Below, piece after piece: positions 1 through 8,278 of a stretch of 37,467 nt of DNA. Source of the DNA: Actinomycetaceae bacterium (GTDB taxonomy: Bacteria > Actinomycetota > Actinomycetes > Actinomycetales > Actinomycetaceae); assembly GCA_030540715.1 (NCBI GenBank), contig JAUNVQ010000026.1, positions 1 through 37,467 of the forward strand. Reading direction: 5' to 3'. Position 1 is the stretch's first letter. Each line of letters begins with the position of its first letter. Under the pieces are notes generated by a model. That model was not told the DNA's origin. It ran no database searches and saw nothing but the letters and a program-made list of their open reading frames with translations. Both the position numbers and the translations under genes were made by a program.

Positions 1-97
1 TCGACTTGTGGTGGGGTGAAGTGCGGTCGGTCTGCGGCGGCTAGGCGTGAGTTTGTTTTGAGGTGCATTAATGTACCGAAAGTTATCTCACATTTTC

Positions 98-112
98 TTT
101 CGAAAATCGAAA
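98..112. promoter_or_regulatory. candidate operator upstream of the HTH/ImmA gene
   Basis: A near-perfect inverted repeat with 6-base arms TTTCGA and TCGAAA separated by AAA ends 20 bases before the start codon at 133. HTH_3/Xre proteins of toxin-antitoxin pairs usually bind short palindromes over their own promoter. That makes this a reasonable autoregulatory site, but it rests on position and symmetry alone. No second copy was seen in the window. Confidence 0.3.
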
Positions 113-132
113 TTTATTGTTAGGCTTGCATC

Positions 133-1236
133 ATGGAGGAAAAAGAGAGTGAGCGTGTTCGTCGGTGTTTAAAACAGTCTGGTAAGTCTCAGGCGGAAGT
201 TGCCAGTATTCTTGGTATATCTGAATCGAAATTTTCAAAATCTGTCAATGGGCTACGTCGGTTTTCGGCGGTTGAATACGCCGAGTTGGCAGATTTGTTT
301 GGGGTCTCATTTTATTGGCTTGTCACTGGAGAAGAAGACCCCAGAGGGCATAAACTGGCTGCTCGACATGATTTTCATGATGATGACAAGAGTTACTCAT
401 TGGAGGGAATGGAAGCTGATAAGCAACTGATTGAGGATATTGCGCTTATCTATCGGCAGGCATATGCAAGTGCTGAACAAGATGTTCCCACACCTGTACG
501 GGCGTTCACGACAGTGGATGAACTGCGGGGGTTACTTCCCTTGGATTTTGCTACCGATATGGTTCGCAGTGTTAATTCTTTACCTCGTATTGATGTTTTA
601 GTGCTCGATATTGTTGGCCCTTCGTATACACTGCGCGTTGCGGGCAGGTATGTGATTATCGTGAAGCGGACAGCCCGATGGTTTCGTCAAAACTTTTCAA
701 TTGCTCATGAACTTGGGCATATCGCGGCTGACGATTTTGACGATGGTGAGCATTGTTCAAAAAATGGCCAAGAAAGGGCTGCCAATGCGTTTGCCGCCGA
801 ACTGCTGATGCCAAAGCGGCTACTTGGGGCCGAAGACTGGCAAAATATGAGTGAGGGGGAGCTTGCGAATCTGGTGTGGCAATATAGGGTGTCGACTCAG
901 GCGTTAAAAGTCCGGCTCAATTCGTTGAAGATTGCCACGTCTTCCAAGGTGCAAGCTTCACTTGAACTGGCTACTTTCGCGCTTTTGAGGAAATATCTTA
1001 AGAAGAATGGGGGCAGTGATCCATTTTCTGTGGCAAGCAGGTATGGCAGTGCCTCCGAACGCTTTATTCCAACATCTTTACTGGAAGCAGTGGAAGCTGC
1101 GGTCATGAAAGGGGATGCCCCCAAGGAGTCTCTGGCATATCTTCTTGATACTTCGCCTGATGAGATTGAACTTTTTGCGATGGCTGAGCCTGATGTCGAA
1201 GTTGAGCTGGATATCCTTAAAGGACTTTTTGTATGA
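133..1236 (+). CDS. HTH (Xre-type) + ImmA/IrrE (M78) metallopeptidase protein
   Basis: This 367-residue protein has two recognisable parts. Residues about 5-65 form an HTH_3 DNA-binding domain (QAEVASILGISESKFSKSV). Residues about 150-260 form an ImmA/IrrE-type M78 peptidase domain with the zinc-binding HELGH at 192-196 and a downstream E214 in the QERAANAFAAELLMP segment, the usual third ligand. Known ImmA/IrrE proteins (B. subtilis ImmA, Deinococcus IrrE) cleave repressors, and the COG2856 family is also found as the antitoxin-like partner of toxin genes. Its TGA overlaps the ATG of the PIN-domain gene, so the two are translationally coupled. No good SD site precedes the ATG and an in-frame TAG lies just upstream, so the transcript may be nearly leaderless. 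The C-terminal hundred residues are not recognised. I infer it regulates, and perhaps antagonises, the PIN protein. Confidence 0.85.
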   Translation: MEEKESERVRRCLKQSGKSQAEVASILGISESKFSKSVNGLRRFSAVEYAELADLFGVSFYWLVTGEEDPRGHKLAARHDFHDDDKSYSLEGMEADKQLIEDIALIYRQAYASAEQDVPTPVRAFTTVDELRGLLPLDFATDMVRSVNSLPRIDVLVLDIVGPSYTLRVAGRYVIIVKRTARWFRQNFSIAHELGHIAADDFDDGEHCSKNGQERAANAFAAELLMPKRLLGAEDWQNMSEGELANLVWQYRVSTQALKVRLNSLKIATSSKVQASLELATFALLRKYLKKNGGSDPFSVASRYGSASERFIPTSLLEAVEAAVMKGDAPKESLAYLLDTSPDEIELFAMAEPDVEVELDILKGLFV

Positions 1237-1802
1237 CACGTTATTTCTTTTTTCCAGACAACACCGTGTTAATTAACTTCACTTATCTTCAAAGGCATGA
1301 TCTTCTGGAGTGGTTTGTCAAGGAACGAGGACGCTGGACGCAAAGTGTTCGACGTGAATGTGAGCAAAGTAGTCGCGTCGATGGTTTGGAAAGAATGACG
1401 CATTGGAGTTCAGTATTTGGCGATCCTTTTATCCCAGATAGGGCGGAATTGATCGATGTGGCAATTATTGTTGACTCAATGCGTAAACCAGGGGATAAAA
1501 ATACGGCGCATCTTGGTGAGGCTGAAACTATCGCTATAATCTGTAAGAGGAATTTTTCGGCACTGTTTTTGACCGATGATCATGGAGCTGCAAGATCGGC
1601 TTCAAGGAATAGCATAAAGGTCATCGGTACGGGAAAGATTATTGCCTATGCTGAGGTAGCTGGAATAATTGAGCATGGTGAAGCACATAGTTATCTTTGT
1701 GAGTTGCATACCCTGAACAGGGTGTTAAGGCATCCCCATTCGATAGAAGAATATGACGCATGCGTAGCAGAGTTGCGTGGTTTAAAGAAAAGACTGAACT
1801 GA
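1233..1802 (+). CDS. PIN-domain protein, putative toxin ribonuclease
   Basis: This 189-residue protein carries the spaced acidic residues of a PIN nuclease. They are D9 in FFPDNTVLINF, E96/E98 in HLGEAETIAI and D115/D116 in LFLTDDHGAARSA. PIN domains are Mg2+-dependent ribonucleases typical of VapC-like toxins. The usual length is about 130-140 residues, and this one is extended at the C terminus. Its ATG overlaps the stop of the HTH/ImmA gene (ATGA), the arrangement expected of a two-gene module. The pairing of a COG2856-type regulator/peptidase with a PIN protein is known from comparative surveys of toxin-antitoxin systems. That this pair acts as a toxin and antitoxin is inference. It could also be a phage-derived or stress-response module. 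Confidence 0.75.
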   Translation: MTRYFFFPDNTVLINFTYLQRHDLLEWFVKERGRWTQSVRRECEQSSRVDGLERMTHWSSVFGDPFIPDRAELIDVAIIVDSMRKPGDKNTAHLGEAETIAIICKRNFSALFLTDDHGAARSASRNSIKVIGTGKIIAYAEVAGIIEHGEAHSYLCELHTLNRVLRHPHSIEEYDACVAELRGLKKRLN

Positions 1803-1980
1803 GCGAAGGTGTGAAGAAGCCTTGTTTGGGGCACTACGCACACACGGGATGGTGAGAATAGAATTCCTGTATTGCTTCTTTTGAAATGAAAGCAAACGAA
1901 GGAGGTTTTCATCGGGTCGCAAGTCGCAGCCCACCCGCGTGTGTGACTGTCCCTAAAAATCTTGACGATACGATAAAGAT

Positions 1981-2478
1981 ATGGCAAAGAAATCCGGGGC
2001 AACGGCTGCGTTGAAAGTCCTTGACAAAGCGGGGATTGACTACATCATCCGCCGCTATGTTCATGACCCGTCCAGTCCTTTGGGGTATGGGCGCGAGGCC
2101 GCTCAGGCTCTACATATGGATCCGTCAACGATTTTTAAAACCCTTATGGTGGCGGTAGATGGCCAGCCTACGGTGGTTATCGTGCCCGTCGATTCGCGCG
2201 TGAGCCTAAAAAACCTTGCCCGCGCATGCTCGGCAAAAAATGCCCGCATGATTAGCCCCGATGATGCTCAGCGCCTGACCGGCTATATTGTGGGTGGTAT
2301 TAGTCCGTTGGGGCAAAAGAAGAAGTTTCCTACGGTGATTGACGTCTCGGCTAAGGAGTTGAGCCGGATTAATATTTCTGGAGGGCGCCGCGGTCTTGAC
2401 GTTGAGTTGGCCGTGTCTGATCTAGCAGCCCTGACAGAGGCAGACTTTGCCGATATTAAAGCAAGCTCGCACAATTAG
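1981..2478 (+). CDS. ybaK: Cys-tRNA(Pro)/Cys-tRNA(Cys) deacylase YbaK/EbsC
   Basis: This 165-residue protein belongs to the YbaK/ProX editing family, which hydrolyses mischarged Cys-tRNA(Pro) in trans in the cytoplasm. Diagnostic segments are IFKTLMV around residues 51-57, containing the conserved Lys53, and GGISPLGQKK near 100. The length is normal for the family. It starts at an ATG with only a weak SD-like stretch upstream. It lies 178 bases downstream of the PIN gene on the same strand and is probably an independent housekeeping gene. I see nothing odd in it. Confidence 0.93.
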   Translation: MAKKSGATAALKVLDKAGIDYIIRRYVHDPSSPLGYGREAAQALHMDPSTIFKTLMVAVDGQPTVVIVPVDSRVSLKNLARACSAKNARMISPDDAQRLTGYIVGGISPLGQKKKFPTVIDVSAKELSRINISGGRRGLDVELAVSDLAALTEADFADIKASSHN

Positions 2479-3086
2479 ATGTTGTTACAGGGGCATGCGA
2501 CGTCCTCTGCGATAGTGAATATGTTGGGTAGCACTTTGGCCGTGGCTTGCGGCTCAGTGTTAATGCTTCTGCGTCTGGGAATCCACCAAAGTATTCTTGT
2601 TTAACGCGTTCTCGTATTCCTTCGAACCATAGACTGACACACATCAACGCCACCGTTTAGCAGTGCCCTATGCGCTGTCTGCCACGTCCTTGGCGTCTAT
2701 ACACACAACGCCCTCCCCGGCCATTCCTGTACGGACGCCTGGGGTAGCTTACCGTGCAACTTGCCGTCCACGAGCTTCGGCTCGGCGACCGTCGAGACCC
2801 TCGTGCTGAGTGCGCGGCATAGTAGCCCCACACTCAATGGATTGCGTCCTGCGGCCCAATCCCACATTCCGCGCGCCCCCGTGTTCAGATCCCGTGCCCT
2901 CCGTGTTCAGGTCTCGCGCCCCCGTGTTTCACATATCGGCCCTCGGCGATTATTCTGGCACAGGTGTCACTACACTGAACACAAGAAGCAGAAGTAAGAA
3001 GAACAAACACATACAAGATTCGGACAATTACCTTCCACGATATAAGATGTCATACACATTCGTGACCAGGTAACGAAGGAGCAACA
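2479..3086. other. 608-base intergenic region and ilvD leader
   Basis: No convincing gene was found between ybaK and ilvD; short frames on either strand lack homology signals and SD sites. The stretch from about 2700 to 2960 is noticeably G+C-richer than its flanks and holds a short degenerate tandem repeat. The last 90 bases form the ilvD leader, ending in a good SD (GAAGGAG, 3075-3081). I could not identify an attenuator with leader peptide, although a branched-chain amino-acid gene would be a natural place for one. Confidence 0.5.
2879..2943. repeat. degenerate tandem repeat, unit about 22 bases, about 3 copies
   Basis: Three consecutive units begin with CCGTGTT at 2879, 2901 and 2922. 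The first two share CCGTGTTCAG followed by a C/G-rich half, and the third is more diverged. It lies about 150 bases upstream of ilvD. No function is evident. It may be a remnant of slippage in a G+C-rich spacer. Confidence 0.45.
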
Positions 3087-4955
3087 ATGTCGATACCTTT
3101 GCGCTCGGCTACCTCGACAATGGGTCGTAATATGGCTGGTGCGCGCAGTCTGTGGCGTGCAACAGGCATGACAGATGATGATTTTGGCAAACCAATTATT
3201 GCTATTGCCAACTCGTTTACCCAGTTTGTACCCGGTCACGTACACCTTGACAAAGTATCGGGCATTGTTGCCGACGCCATTGCTGAAGCCGGCGGTGTGT
3301 CCAAAGAGTTCAACACCATCGCCATTGATGACGGCATTGCCATGGGCCATTCTGGGATGCTCTATTCCTTACCTAGCCGAGAAATCATTGCCGACAGTGT
3401 GGAATACATGGTCAATGCGCATTGTGCTGATGCGATGGTGTGTATTAGTAATTGTGACAAGATTACTCCGGGTATGTTGATTGCTGCGATGCGGTTGAAT
3501 ATTCCTACTGTGTTTGTGTCGGGTGGGCCGATGGAGGCTGGTAAAGATATTCCTGTTGATGCCATTGTTGGGCCGGCCACTACGGGGCATGGCAACTTGA
3601 TTACGGTGATGAATGCTACCGCTGATGATTCTGTTTCGGATGAGACGCTTACGGCCATTGAAAAACTGGCCTGCCCGACGTGTGGGTCGTGTTCAGGTAT
3701 GTTTACGGCGAACTCTATGAATTGTTTGACGGAGGCCCTGGGGTTGTCGTTGCCTGGTAATGGTTCGACGTTGGCAACGCATAGTGCACGTAAGGGGTTG
3801 TTTGAACAGGCTGGTGAGCTTGTTGTTGAGTTGTGTCGGCGGTATTACCGTGATGAAGATGAATCGGTGTTGCCTCTCAATATTGCCACGAAACCTGCAT
3901 TCGAAAATGCGATGACTTTGGATATGGCGATGGGTGGTTCGTCGAATACTGTGTTGCATATTCTTGCTGTTGCTTATGAGGCGGGTGTTGATTTTACTAT
4001 TGATGATATTGCGCGTTTAGGTGCGACGGTTCCTAATTTGTGTAAGGCTGCGCCTAATCATAATGACTATCATATGGAAGATGTGCATCGTGCTGGTGGT
4101 ATTCCCGCTATTTTAGGCGAGCTTGATCGTGAAGGTATGCTGAACCACGATGTGACATCAATTCACACCGCGACTTTGTCGCAATGGTTGGGTGATTGGG
4201 ATATTCGTGGGGGACATGCCACGGATGAGGCTGTTGAGTTGTTTTCGGCGGCTCCGGGTAATGTTCGTACAACCCAGCCGTTTTCAACATCGAATCAGTG
4301 GAAGACACTTGATACGGATCCGATTGATGGCTGTATTAAGGATGTTCGTAACGCCTACACTAAATCGGGTGGTTTGACGGTGCTTAGGGGGAATATTGCA
4401 CCTGATGGGGCGATTGTGAAAGCCGCTGGAATTGATCCGGAGCTTTTCCATTTTGAGGGGACAGCGATTGTGATGGAGTCCCAGGAAGAGGCTATTGAAA
4501 AGATCTTGAATAAAACTGTGCAAGCAGGTCATATTGTTGTGATCCGCTATGAAGGTCCAGCTGGCGGTCCTGGTATGCAAGAGATGTTGTATCCGACATC
4601 GTTTTTGAAAGGCCGTGGCTTGGGGAAAAAGTGTGCCTTGATTACCGATGGGCGTTTTTCTGGTGGGACATCGGGGATTTCAGTCGGACATATTTCCCCT
4701 GAAGCTGCTAATGGTGGTGTAATTGGTTTGATAGAGGACGGAGATCGCATCATTATTGATGTCAACCGTGAAGAGCTAACATTAGATGTTTCTGAGGACG
4801 AACTTCAGCGCCGCCGTGAAGCCATGGAAGCACGGGAGAACCCGTGGAAGCCACTTAAGCGCGAGCGCGAGGTGTCGGCGGCACTGAAGCTATATGCTGC
4901 CTGCGCATTATCAGCCGATAAAGGCGGAGCCCGCGACGTCAGCCGCGTGATGTAG
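3087..4955 (+). CDS. ilvD: dihydroxy-acid dehydratase
   Basis: IlvD dehydrates 2,3-dihydroxy-isovalerate and 2,3-dihydroxy-3-methylvalerate to the keto acids that precede valine, leucine and isoleucine. The 622-residue length matches the long E. coli-type enzymes (616). Conserved features are FVPGHVHL near 48-54, [10 protein letters not shown] with cluster ligand C123 and metal-binding Lys125, and [23 protein letters not shown] with cluster ligand C196. Towards the C terminus are [17 protein letters not shown] and SPEAANGG. The start is supported by GAAGGAG six bases upstream. It is monocistronic here: no other ilv genes are in the window, and the next gene on the strand is an unrelated small ORFan. 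It serves as a chromosomal anchor for placing the window. Confidence 0.98.
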   Translation: MSIPLRSATSTMGRNMAGARSLWRATGMTDDDFGKPIIAIANSFTQFVPGHVHLDKVSGIVADAIAEAGGVSKEFNTIAIDDGIAMGHSGMLYSLPSREIIADSVEYMVNAHCADAMVCISNCDKITPGMLIAAMRLNIPTVFVSGGPMEAGKDIPVDAIVGPATTGHGNLITVMNATADDSVSDETLTAIEKLACPTCGSCSGMFTANSMNCLTEALGLSLPGNGSTLATHSARKGLFEQAGELVVELCRRYYRDEDESVLPLNIATKPAFENAMTLDMAMGGSSNTVLHILAVAYEAGVDFTIDDIARLGATVPNLCKAAPNHNDYHMEDVHRAGGIPAILGELDREGMLNHDVTSIHTATLSQWLGDWDIRGGHATDEAVELFSAAPGNVRTTQPFSTSNQWKTLDTDPIDGCIKDVRNAYTKSGGLTVLRGNIAPDGAIVKAAGIDPELFHFEGTAIVMESQEEAIEKILNKTVQAGHIVVIRYEGPAGGPGMQEMLYPTSFLKGRGLGKKCALITDGRFSGGTSGISVGHISPEAANGGVIGLIEDGDRIIIDVNREELTLDVSEDELQRRREAMEARENPWKPLKREREVSAALKLYAACALSADKGGARDVSRVM

Positions 4956-5041
4956 GTAGTGTTGCTTGGAATCGGTATGACAAAGAGAAAAATTTTAACG
5001 GGAACAGAAAAGGGAAGAAGTCACTCTCTGTGTCTGTTTCC

Positions 5042-5051
5042 GGGGGGGGGG
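5042..5051. repeat. run of ten G
   Basis: Ten consecutive G residues lie in the leader of the small gene at 5144, about 90 bases before its start. Long homopolymers are rare here and are slippage-prone. It could modulate transcription in a phase-variable way or be an error-prone base call. Confidence 0.6.
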
Positions 5052-5143
5052 AGAGAGAATATCGGTCAGTGAATGAGGAGCTTCTTTAAGGTATACTTCA
5101 ATGACGAACCGCGGTTTTTATCTGGATAGGATGGCGCGACTTT

Positions 5144-5419
5144 ATGCTTTCTCGTGACCAATGGATGAAAACTGAACCTTCGGTTGTCTTCGATGTATTT
5201 GTTGAAGAGTGCACCGCTCTTCAGGCTGTCTATGCTGCGTTAGTAAACCAATTTCCAAATGAACGTGATGATTACATAGAATTGTCTCTTGAGCTGGACG
5301 AATATCGTCATGCGATTCCATGGAATAATAAAGCTCAACAGGTTGAGGCTATCCACAACTTACGTGAAAAGAAGCGCGAACTCGTTCCTCAGATCAATTA
5401 CGGCTTAACAAGTGTGTAA
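5144..5419 (+). CDS. small hypothetical protein upstream of the Panacea/GNAT pair
   Basis: This 91-residue acidic, soluble, largely helical protein (MLSRDQWMKTEPSVVFDVF...) is not recognised. It has no membrane segment or signal peptide. A TATACT hexamer at 5092-5097 could be its -10 element. The SD before ATG 5144 is weak. It ends 80 bases before the Panacea-domain gene on the same strand and could be co-transcribed with it, although a separate promoter can be drawn in the gap. It may be an accessory component of that module or an unrelated leftover; the sequence does not decide this. Confidence 0.55.
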   Translation: MLSRDQWMKTEPSVVFDVFVEECTALQAVYAALVNQFPNERDDYIELSLELDEYRHAIPWNNKAQQVEAIHNLREKKRELVPQINYGLTSV

Positions 5420-5452
5420 CCTACGGGCAGCCCCAGAAAGTGTGTAGCTATC

Positions 5453-5480
5453 TGGACAAGGCCCTGTTTCCGTGTACTAT
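5453..5480 (+). promoter_or_regulatory. candidate promoter for the Panacea/GNAT pair
   Basis: TGGACA (5453-5458) and TACTAT (5475-5480) are separated by 16 bases, a good match to housekeeping sigma consensus. Transcription would start just before the SD (AGGAGG, 5488-5493) of the gene at 5500, giving a very short leader. This is a pattern match only. Confidence 0.4.
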
Positions 5481-5499
5481 TATAGAGAGGAGGTGCATC

Positions 5500-6090
5500 A
5501 TGGCAAGCGTATTTGATATTGCGTCAGAATTTGTTAAACGAGCAGGTGGAGAAGTAGAAGCCGTTAAGCTGCAAAAGCTTTGTTTTTACGCTTTCGGCTG
5601 GTATGCGCACCTTACGGGTGAGCCCCTTTTTGGTGAACAGTTTTACGCCATGAAGTTCGGTCCGGTCGTCGGTCAGCTCCTCAGTGCTCATGCGAAAAGC
5701 AAGGTAGTTGACCAAAAAATGCTTGAAGTCCAGTTTAAAGCCTGGGACACTCAACGCCAAGAGCTCTCTGAATACATTGAAGAAGTTATCGACTCTGTTT
5801 GGGATACGTACAGTCAAAAGGAAGCATTTGTTCTGGCTGATTATTCCCACGACGAAGCCGTGTGGAAAGATGCCTGGGATAGCAGGCCGGAGGGATCCAG
5901 ACGAGCTAACATGCCACAAGGCACTCTCATTTCTTATTTCCTTGAACGCGAGCCGAAGACCGGAGAGGTACAACATTTGCCACCCGCCATGTTGACGAGG
6001 GCTAAGCGGGAAATACTTGAGGAAGCTGAACATGTCTCGTCAGTTCACCATCCATTCATCGAAGTAATTAGGAAACAGCATTCAGCATGA
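5500..6090 (+). CDS. Panacea-domain (DUF4065, SocA/GepA-like) putative antitoxin
   Basis: This 196-residue protein opens with the hallmark of the Panacea/DUF4065 family: MASVFDIASEFV, then VKLQKLCFYAFGWYAHLTGEPLF at about 22-44 and MKFGPVV at 51-57. Panacea domains are known as hyper-promiscuous antitoxins that neutralise many unrelated toxin domains, and as the SocA proteolytic adaptor in Caulobacter. I chose the ATG at 5500 over an upstream ATG at 5440 because it follows a strong GAGAGGAGG and matches the family N terminus. Its TGA overlaps the ATG of the GNAT gene (ATGA). By guilt of association it is the antitoxin for that acetyltransferase. It is soluble and cytoplasmic. Confidence 0.85.
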   Translation: MASVFDIASEFVKRAGGEVEAVKLQKLCFYAFGWYAHLTGEPLFGEQFYAMKFGPVVGQLLSAHAKSKVVDQKMLEVQFKAWDTQRQELSEYIEEVIDSVWDTYSQKEAFVLADYSHDEAVWKDAWDSRPEGSRRANMPQGTLISYFLEREPKTGEVQHLPPAMLTRAKREILEEAEHVSSVHHPFIEVIRKQHSA

Positions 6091-6680
6091 TTTTAGGGAG
6101 GCTTGAGGAGTTTCTTGGCAAACGAAATCTCAACCTGCGTATATTGGATCAAGATCATTTGATTGACTGGTTTAGCTGTGGTAGAGATACGTTGATGGAT
6201 GCTTGGCTATCTAAACACGCTCGCGAGTGGCAAGCAGAGAACTTGTGCCAGGTGTGGGTACTTACCAACCGAAATACACCTGGCGATCCAATTGGTTTTT
6301 TCACCCTGTCTTCCCACCAAGTAACGCCTGCTTCTATTCCCAAACCACACCGCGCACAGGTTAAGTCCAATAAGTCATGGGTGAACAATCTGGATCAAGC
6401 TTTCCCTGCAACACTTTTAGGTAAGTTCGCACTTGAGCGGAATTCTCAAGGACAGGGCTTCGGCGAAGTTTTGATGTTGTGCGCGTACACTCAACATTTG
6501 GAAGCCGCCTCACATTCAAGTGCTAAGTTTCTTGTCCTGGATGTACAAAATGACAGTCTAGCCGAGTATTACTCGAAGCGTTTCGGATTCTTCCGTGCAT
6601 TAAATTGGGACGGGCCTGGTCGCATGATTAAGGCAACGAAGACCATTGAAACTGAGCTAATAGGAGCACTAAGACATTAA
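6087..6680 (+). CDS. GNAT acetyltransferase, putative toxin
   Basis: This 197-residue protein has a GNAT fold. PATLLGKFALERNSQGQGFG at about 107-126 is the beta4-alpha3 acetyl-CoA pyrophosphate loop (Q-x-x-G-x-G). LVLDVQNDSLAEYYSKRFGF at about 149-168 is the strand/helix with the usual Tyr before R-x-GF. These features resemble TacT/AtaT-type toxins, which acetylate aminoacyl-tRNA to block translation. It is somewhat longer than the usual 160-175 residues because of an N-terminal extension of about 50 residues. Coupling to a Panacea gene through ATGA supports a toxin-antitoxin role, and Panacea proteins are known to be paired with diverse toxin domains. The acetylation target is unknown, and a non-toxic acetyltransferase is possible. 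Confidence 0.8.
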   Translation: MILGRLEEFLGKRNLNLRILDQDHLIDWFSCGRDTLMDAWLSKHAREWQAENLCQVWVLTNRNTPGDPIGFFTLSSHQVTPASIPKPHRAQVKSNKSWVNNLDQAFPATLLGKFALERNSQGQGFGEVLMLCAYTQHLEAASHSSAKFLVLDVQNDSLAEYYSKRFGFFRALNWDGPGRMIKATKTIETELIGALRH

Positions 6681-7031
6681 CTGTTTACAGCTTTCACGTT
6701 CATAATCTGGTTGTATGCCCATAGTGTTAACGCATTGTACTTCCTATTTTCTCAACAAGGTATATAGGGATGCACTCTCGCAAGAAAATGTCCGAAAAAC
6801 CAGGATCATAAATCCCGCTTAACAAGGTGCCCACAAAACCAGGGTAACCCCAAATTAGCTTGATTCATCTTACTTTAAGCCTTCAAGAACTGAACCAACA
6901 AAGTCTATTTCACGAACAAAACTCTTTAGGGCTTAGTTTGAAGAAAATATTAATCCCTGTTTGTGTAAGCATAAGTCTGTTAGAGAACTTGATTGTAGAA
7001 GCTCTGGGTTAAGAAAACCAGCAGCTAAAAA
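6681..7031. other. 351-base convergent intergenic region
   Basis: This is the gap between the GNAT gene and the 3' end of wecB, which converge on it. Apart from the solitary IS end at 6799-6852 I see no gene. The rest is A+T-rich and has no strong terminator hairpin that I could find by eye. Confidence 0.5.
6799..6852 (-). mobile_element. solitary IS3-family end (remnant)
   Basis: About 54 bases here (starting ACCAGGATCATAAATC, ending GGTAACCCCA) align almost base for base with 17350-17403. The latter is the terminal segment of a decayed IS3-type element just upstream of its OrfA. No transposase remains at this site, so it is a solo end left by deletion or recombination. It sits between the toxin-antitoxin pair and the 3' end of wecB, exactly at the left border of the glycan locus. 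Confidence 0.7.
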
Positions 7032-8153
7032 CTAAAGCAACAGCTTCTCGATGGCGTGGATGCATTTTTCGGCTGCGTTTCCGTCGCCAAAGGGATTTTC
7101 TTTATGTGCCATTGCAGCATAGGCATCTTTGTCGGTGAGCAGTGTATAAGCCTCATCAATAATACGCTGGGTATCGGTGCCTACTAGCTTCACGGTTCCA
7201 GCGGCGACGGCTTCTGGGCGTTCCGTATTTTCACGAAGAACAAGCACGGGTTTTCCTAGGGATGGTGCTTCTTCTTGAACCCCACCGGAATCAGAAATAA
7301 TGAGGTCTGCATGTTTCATAGCATGACAAAACTGCGGGTAGGGGAGGGAATCCGTGAGGATTACGCGATCCGTTGTTCCCAGCTCTTTGTAGAACAGTTC
7401 CCGTATATCTGGATTGCCGTGAAGTGGTAGCACAATATTGTAGTCAGGCAGTTTTTCAGTAAGCTTTCGTAGTGCTATTGCGATACGATGCATCGGTTTG
7501 CCCCAGTTTTCGCGCCGGTGGCAGGTGACCAGGATGTAGGGCGTATCTTCGTCAACAAGTTGGGTAAGGCGAGGATCGGTAAAGGTCACAGGTTTATTCA
7601 CAGTGTAATAAAGTGCATCAATGACGGTGTTTCCAGTAATTTGTATGAGGGCGTCATCGTTGCCTTCATCAAGAAGATTCATACGTGCAGTTTCAGTGGG
7701 TGCCAGATTTAGCGCCGCAATCTGGGTCACTAGTCGCCTGTTCGCTTCCTCAGGGTAGGGCGAGTCGATATCGTGTGACCGAAGTCCCGCTTCAAGGTGG
7801 ATTACTGGAATTTTCTTTTGATTTGTGTGATAGAACGCAGCAAGGGCAGCACCCAACACGGTTGTAGTGTCACCCTGAATCAAAAGGGCATCAGGCTCAA
7901 CTTCCTGCAAAAAATCTTCAACCTGACGAATGACTTTACCGATGAGCTCGTTAAGTGATTGACCCGATTGAAACACATCAAGTTCATAGTGTGGCTTCAG
8001 TTCAAACCAGTCATTCACCTGCTTCATCATTTCTTTGTGTTGACCGGTAGAGACAACAACAGGATCAAACCCCTTATGATCTTCAAGAGCTAAAATTAGG
8101 GGTGCTACCTTAACAGCCTCAGGACGCGTGCCATATACAATTGCAACTTTCAT
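7032..8153 (-). CDS. wecB: UDP-N-acetylglucosamine 2-epimerase (non-hydrolysing)
   Basis: This cytoplasmic enzyme converts UDP-GlcNAc to UDP-ManNAc. The 373 residues match the family length. Key residues are all in place compared with E. coli WecB: D95 in IQGDTTTVLG, E121 in HLEAGLRS, E135/E136 in YPEEANRR and H212 in CHRRENWG. It ends with SDSGGVQEEAPSLGKPVLVLR, the UDP-binding segment. GGAGT lies six bases before the ATG. It is divergent from wecC across a 125-base gap, so the two enzymes that make UDP-ManNAcA probably share a control region. It converges on the IS end at 6.8 kb. Confidence 0.97.
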   Translation of the reverse strand: MKVAIVYGTRPEAVKVAPLILALEDHKGFDPVVVSTGQHKEMMKQVNDWFELKPHYELDVFQSGQSLNELIGKVIRQVEDFLQEVEPDALLIQGDTTTVLGAALAAFYHTNQKKIPVIHLEAGLRSHDIDSPYPEEANRRLVTQIAALNLAPTETARMNLLDEGNDDALIQITGNTVIDALYYTVNKPVTFTDPRLTQLVDEDTPYILVTCHRRENWGKPMHRIAIALRKLTEKLPDYNIVLPLHGNPDIRELFYKELGTTDRVILTDSLPYPQFCHAMKHADLIISDSGGVQEEAPSLGKPVLVLRENTERPEAVAAGTVKLVGTDTQRIIDEAYTLLTDKDAYAAMAHKENPFGDGNAAEKCIHAIEKLLL

Positions 8154-8208
8154 TTTCTACTCCGGTAAAAGGTGTGAGTAATCTCTTGTCTGTTCGAGTT
8201 TAACACGC

Positions 8209-8238
8209 TTTCGAAGCTCTCTATGAAGTCGGTATGAT
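8209..8238 (+). promoter_or_regulatory. candidate promoter for wecC and the rightward glycan operon
   Basis: TTTCGA (8209-8214) and TATGAT (8233-8238) are separated by 18 bases in the gap between the divergent wecB and wecC. The -10 is a good match and the -35 is poor. It is placed about 40 bases before the ATG at 8279. Confidence 0.35.
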
Positions 8239-8278
8239 GTATAGCAGTTATTCACATGAAAACTGCCCCTAGCGGAAT

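Noticed and set aside
1840-1945. CACACAC / GTGTGTG arms as a possible hairpin between the PIN gene and ybaK
   Set aside because: The complementarity is short and low-complexity, with a long loop and no U-run.
1691-2002. Minus-strand open frame of 103 codons across the PIN/ybaK junction
   Set aside because: It overlaps two genes on the other strand, has no SD and resembles no family.
2761-3073. Two overlapping plus-strand frames before ilvD
   Set aside because: They are Arg/Pro/Ser-rich by virtue of G+C-rich repeats, lack SD sites and run into the ilvD leader.
5524-6033. Minus-strand frame of 169 codons opposite the Panacea gene
   Set aside because: It is a mirror of a well-supported gene with no start signal.
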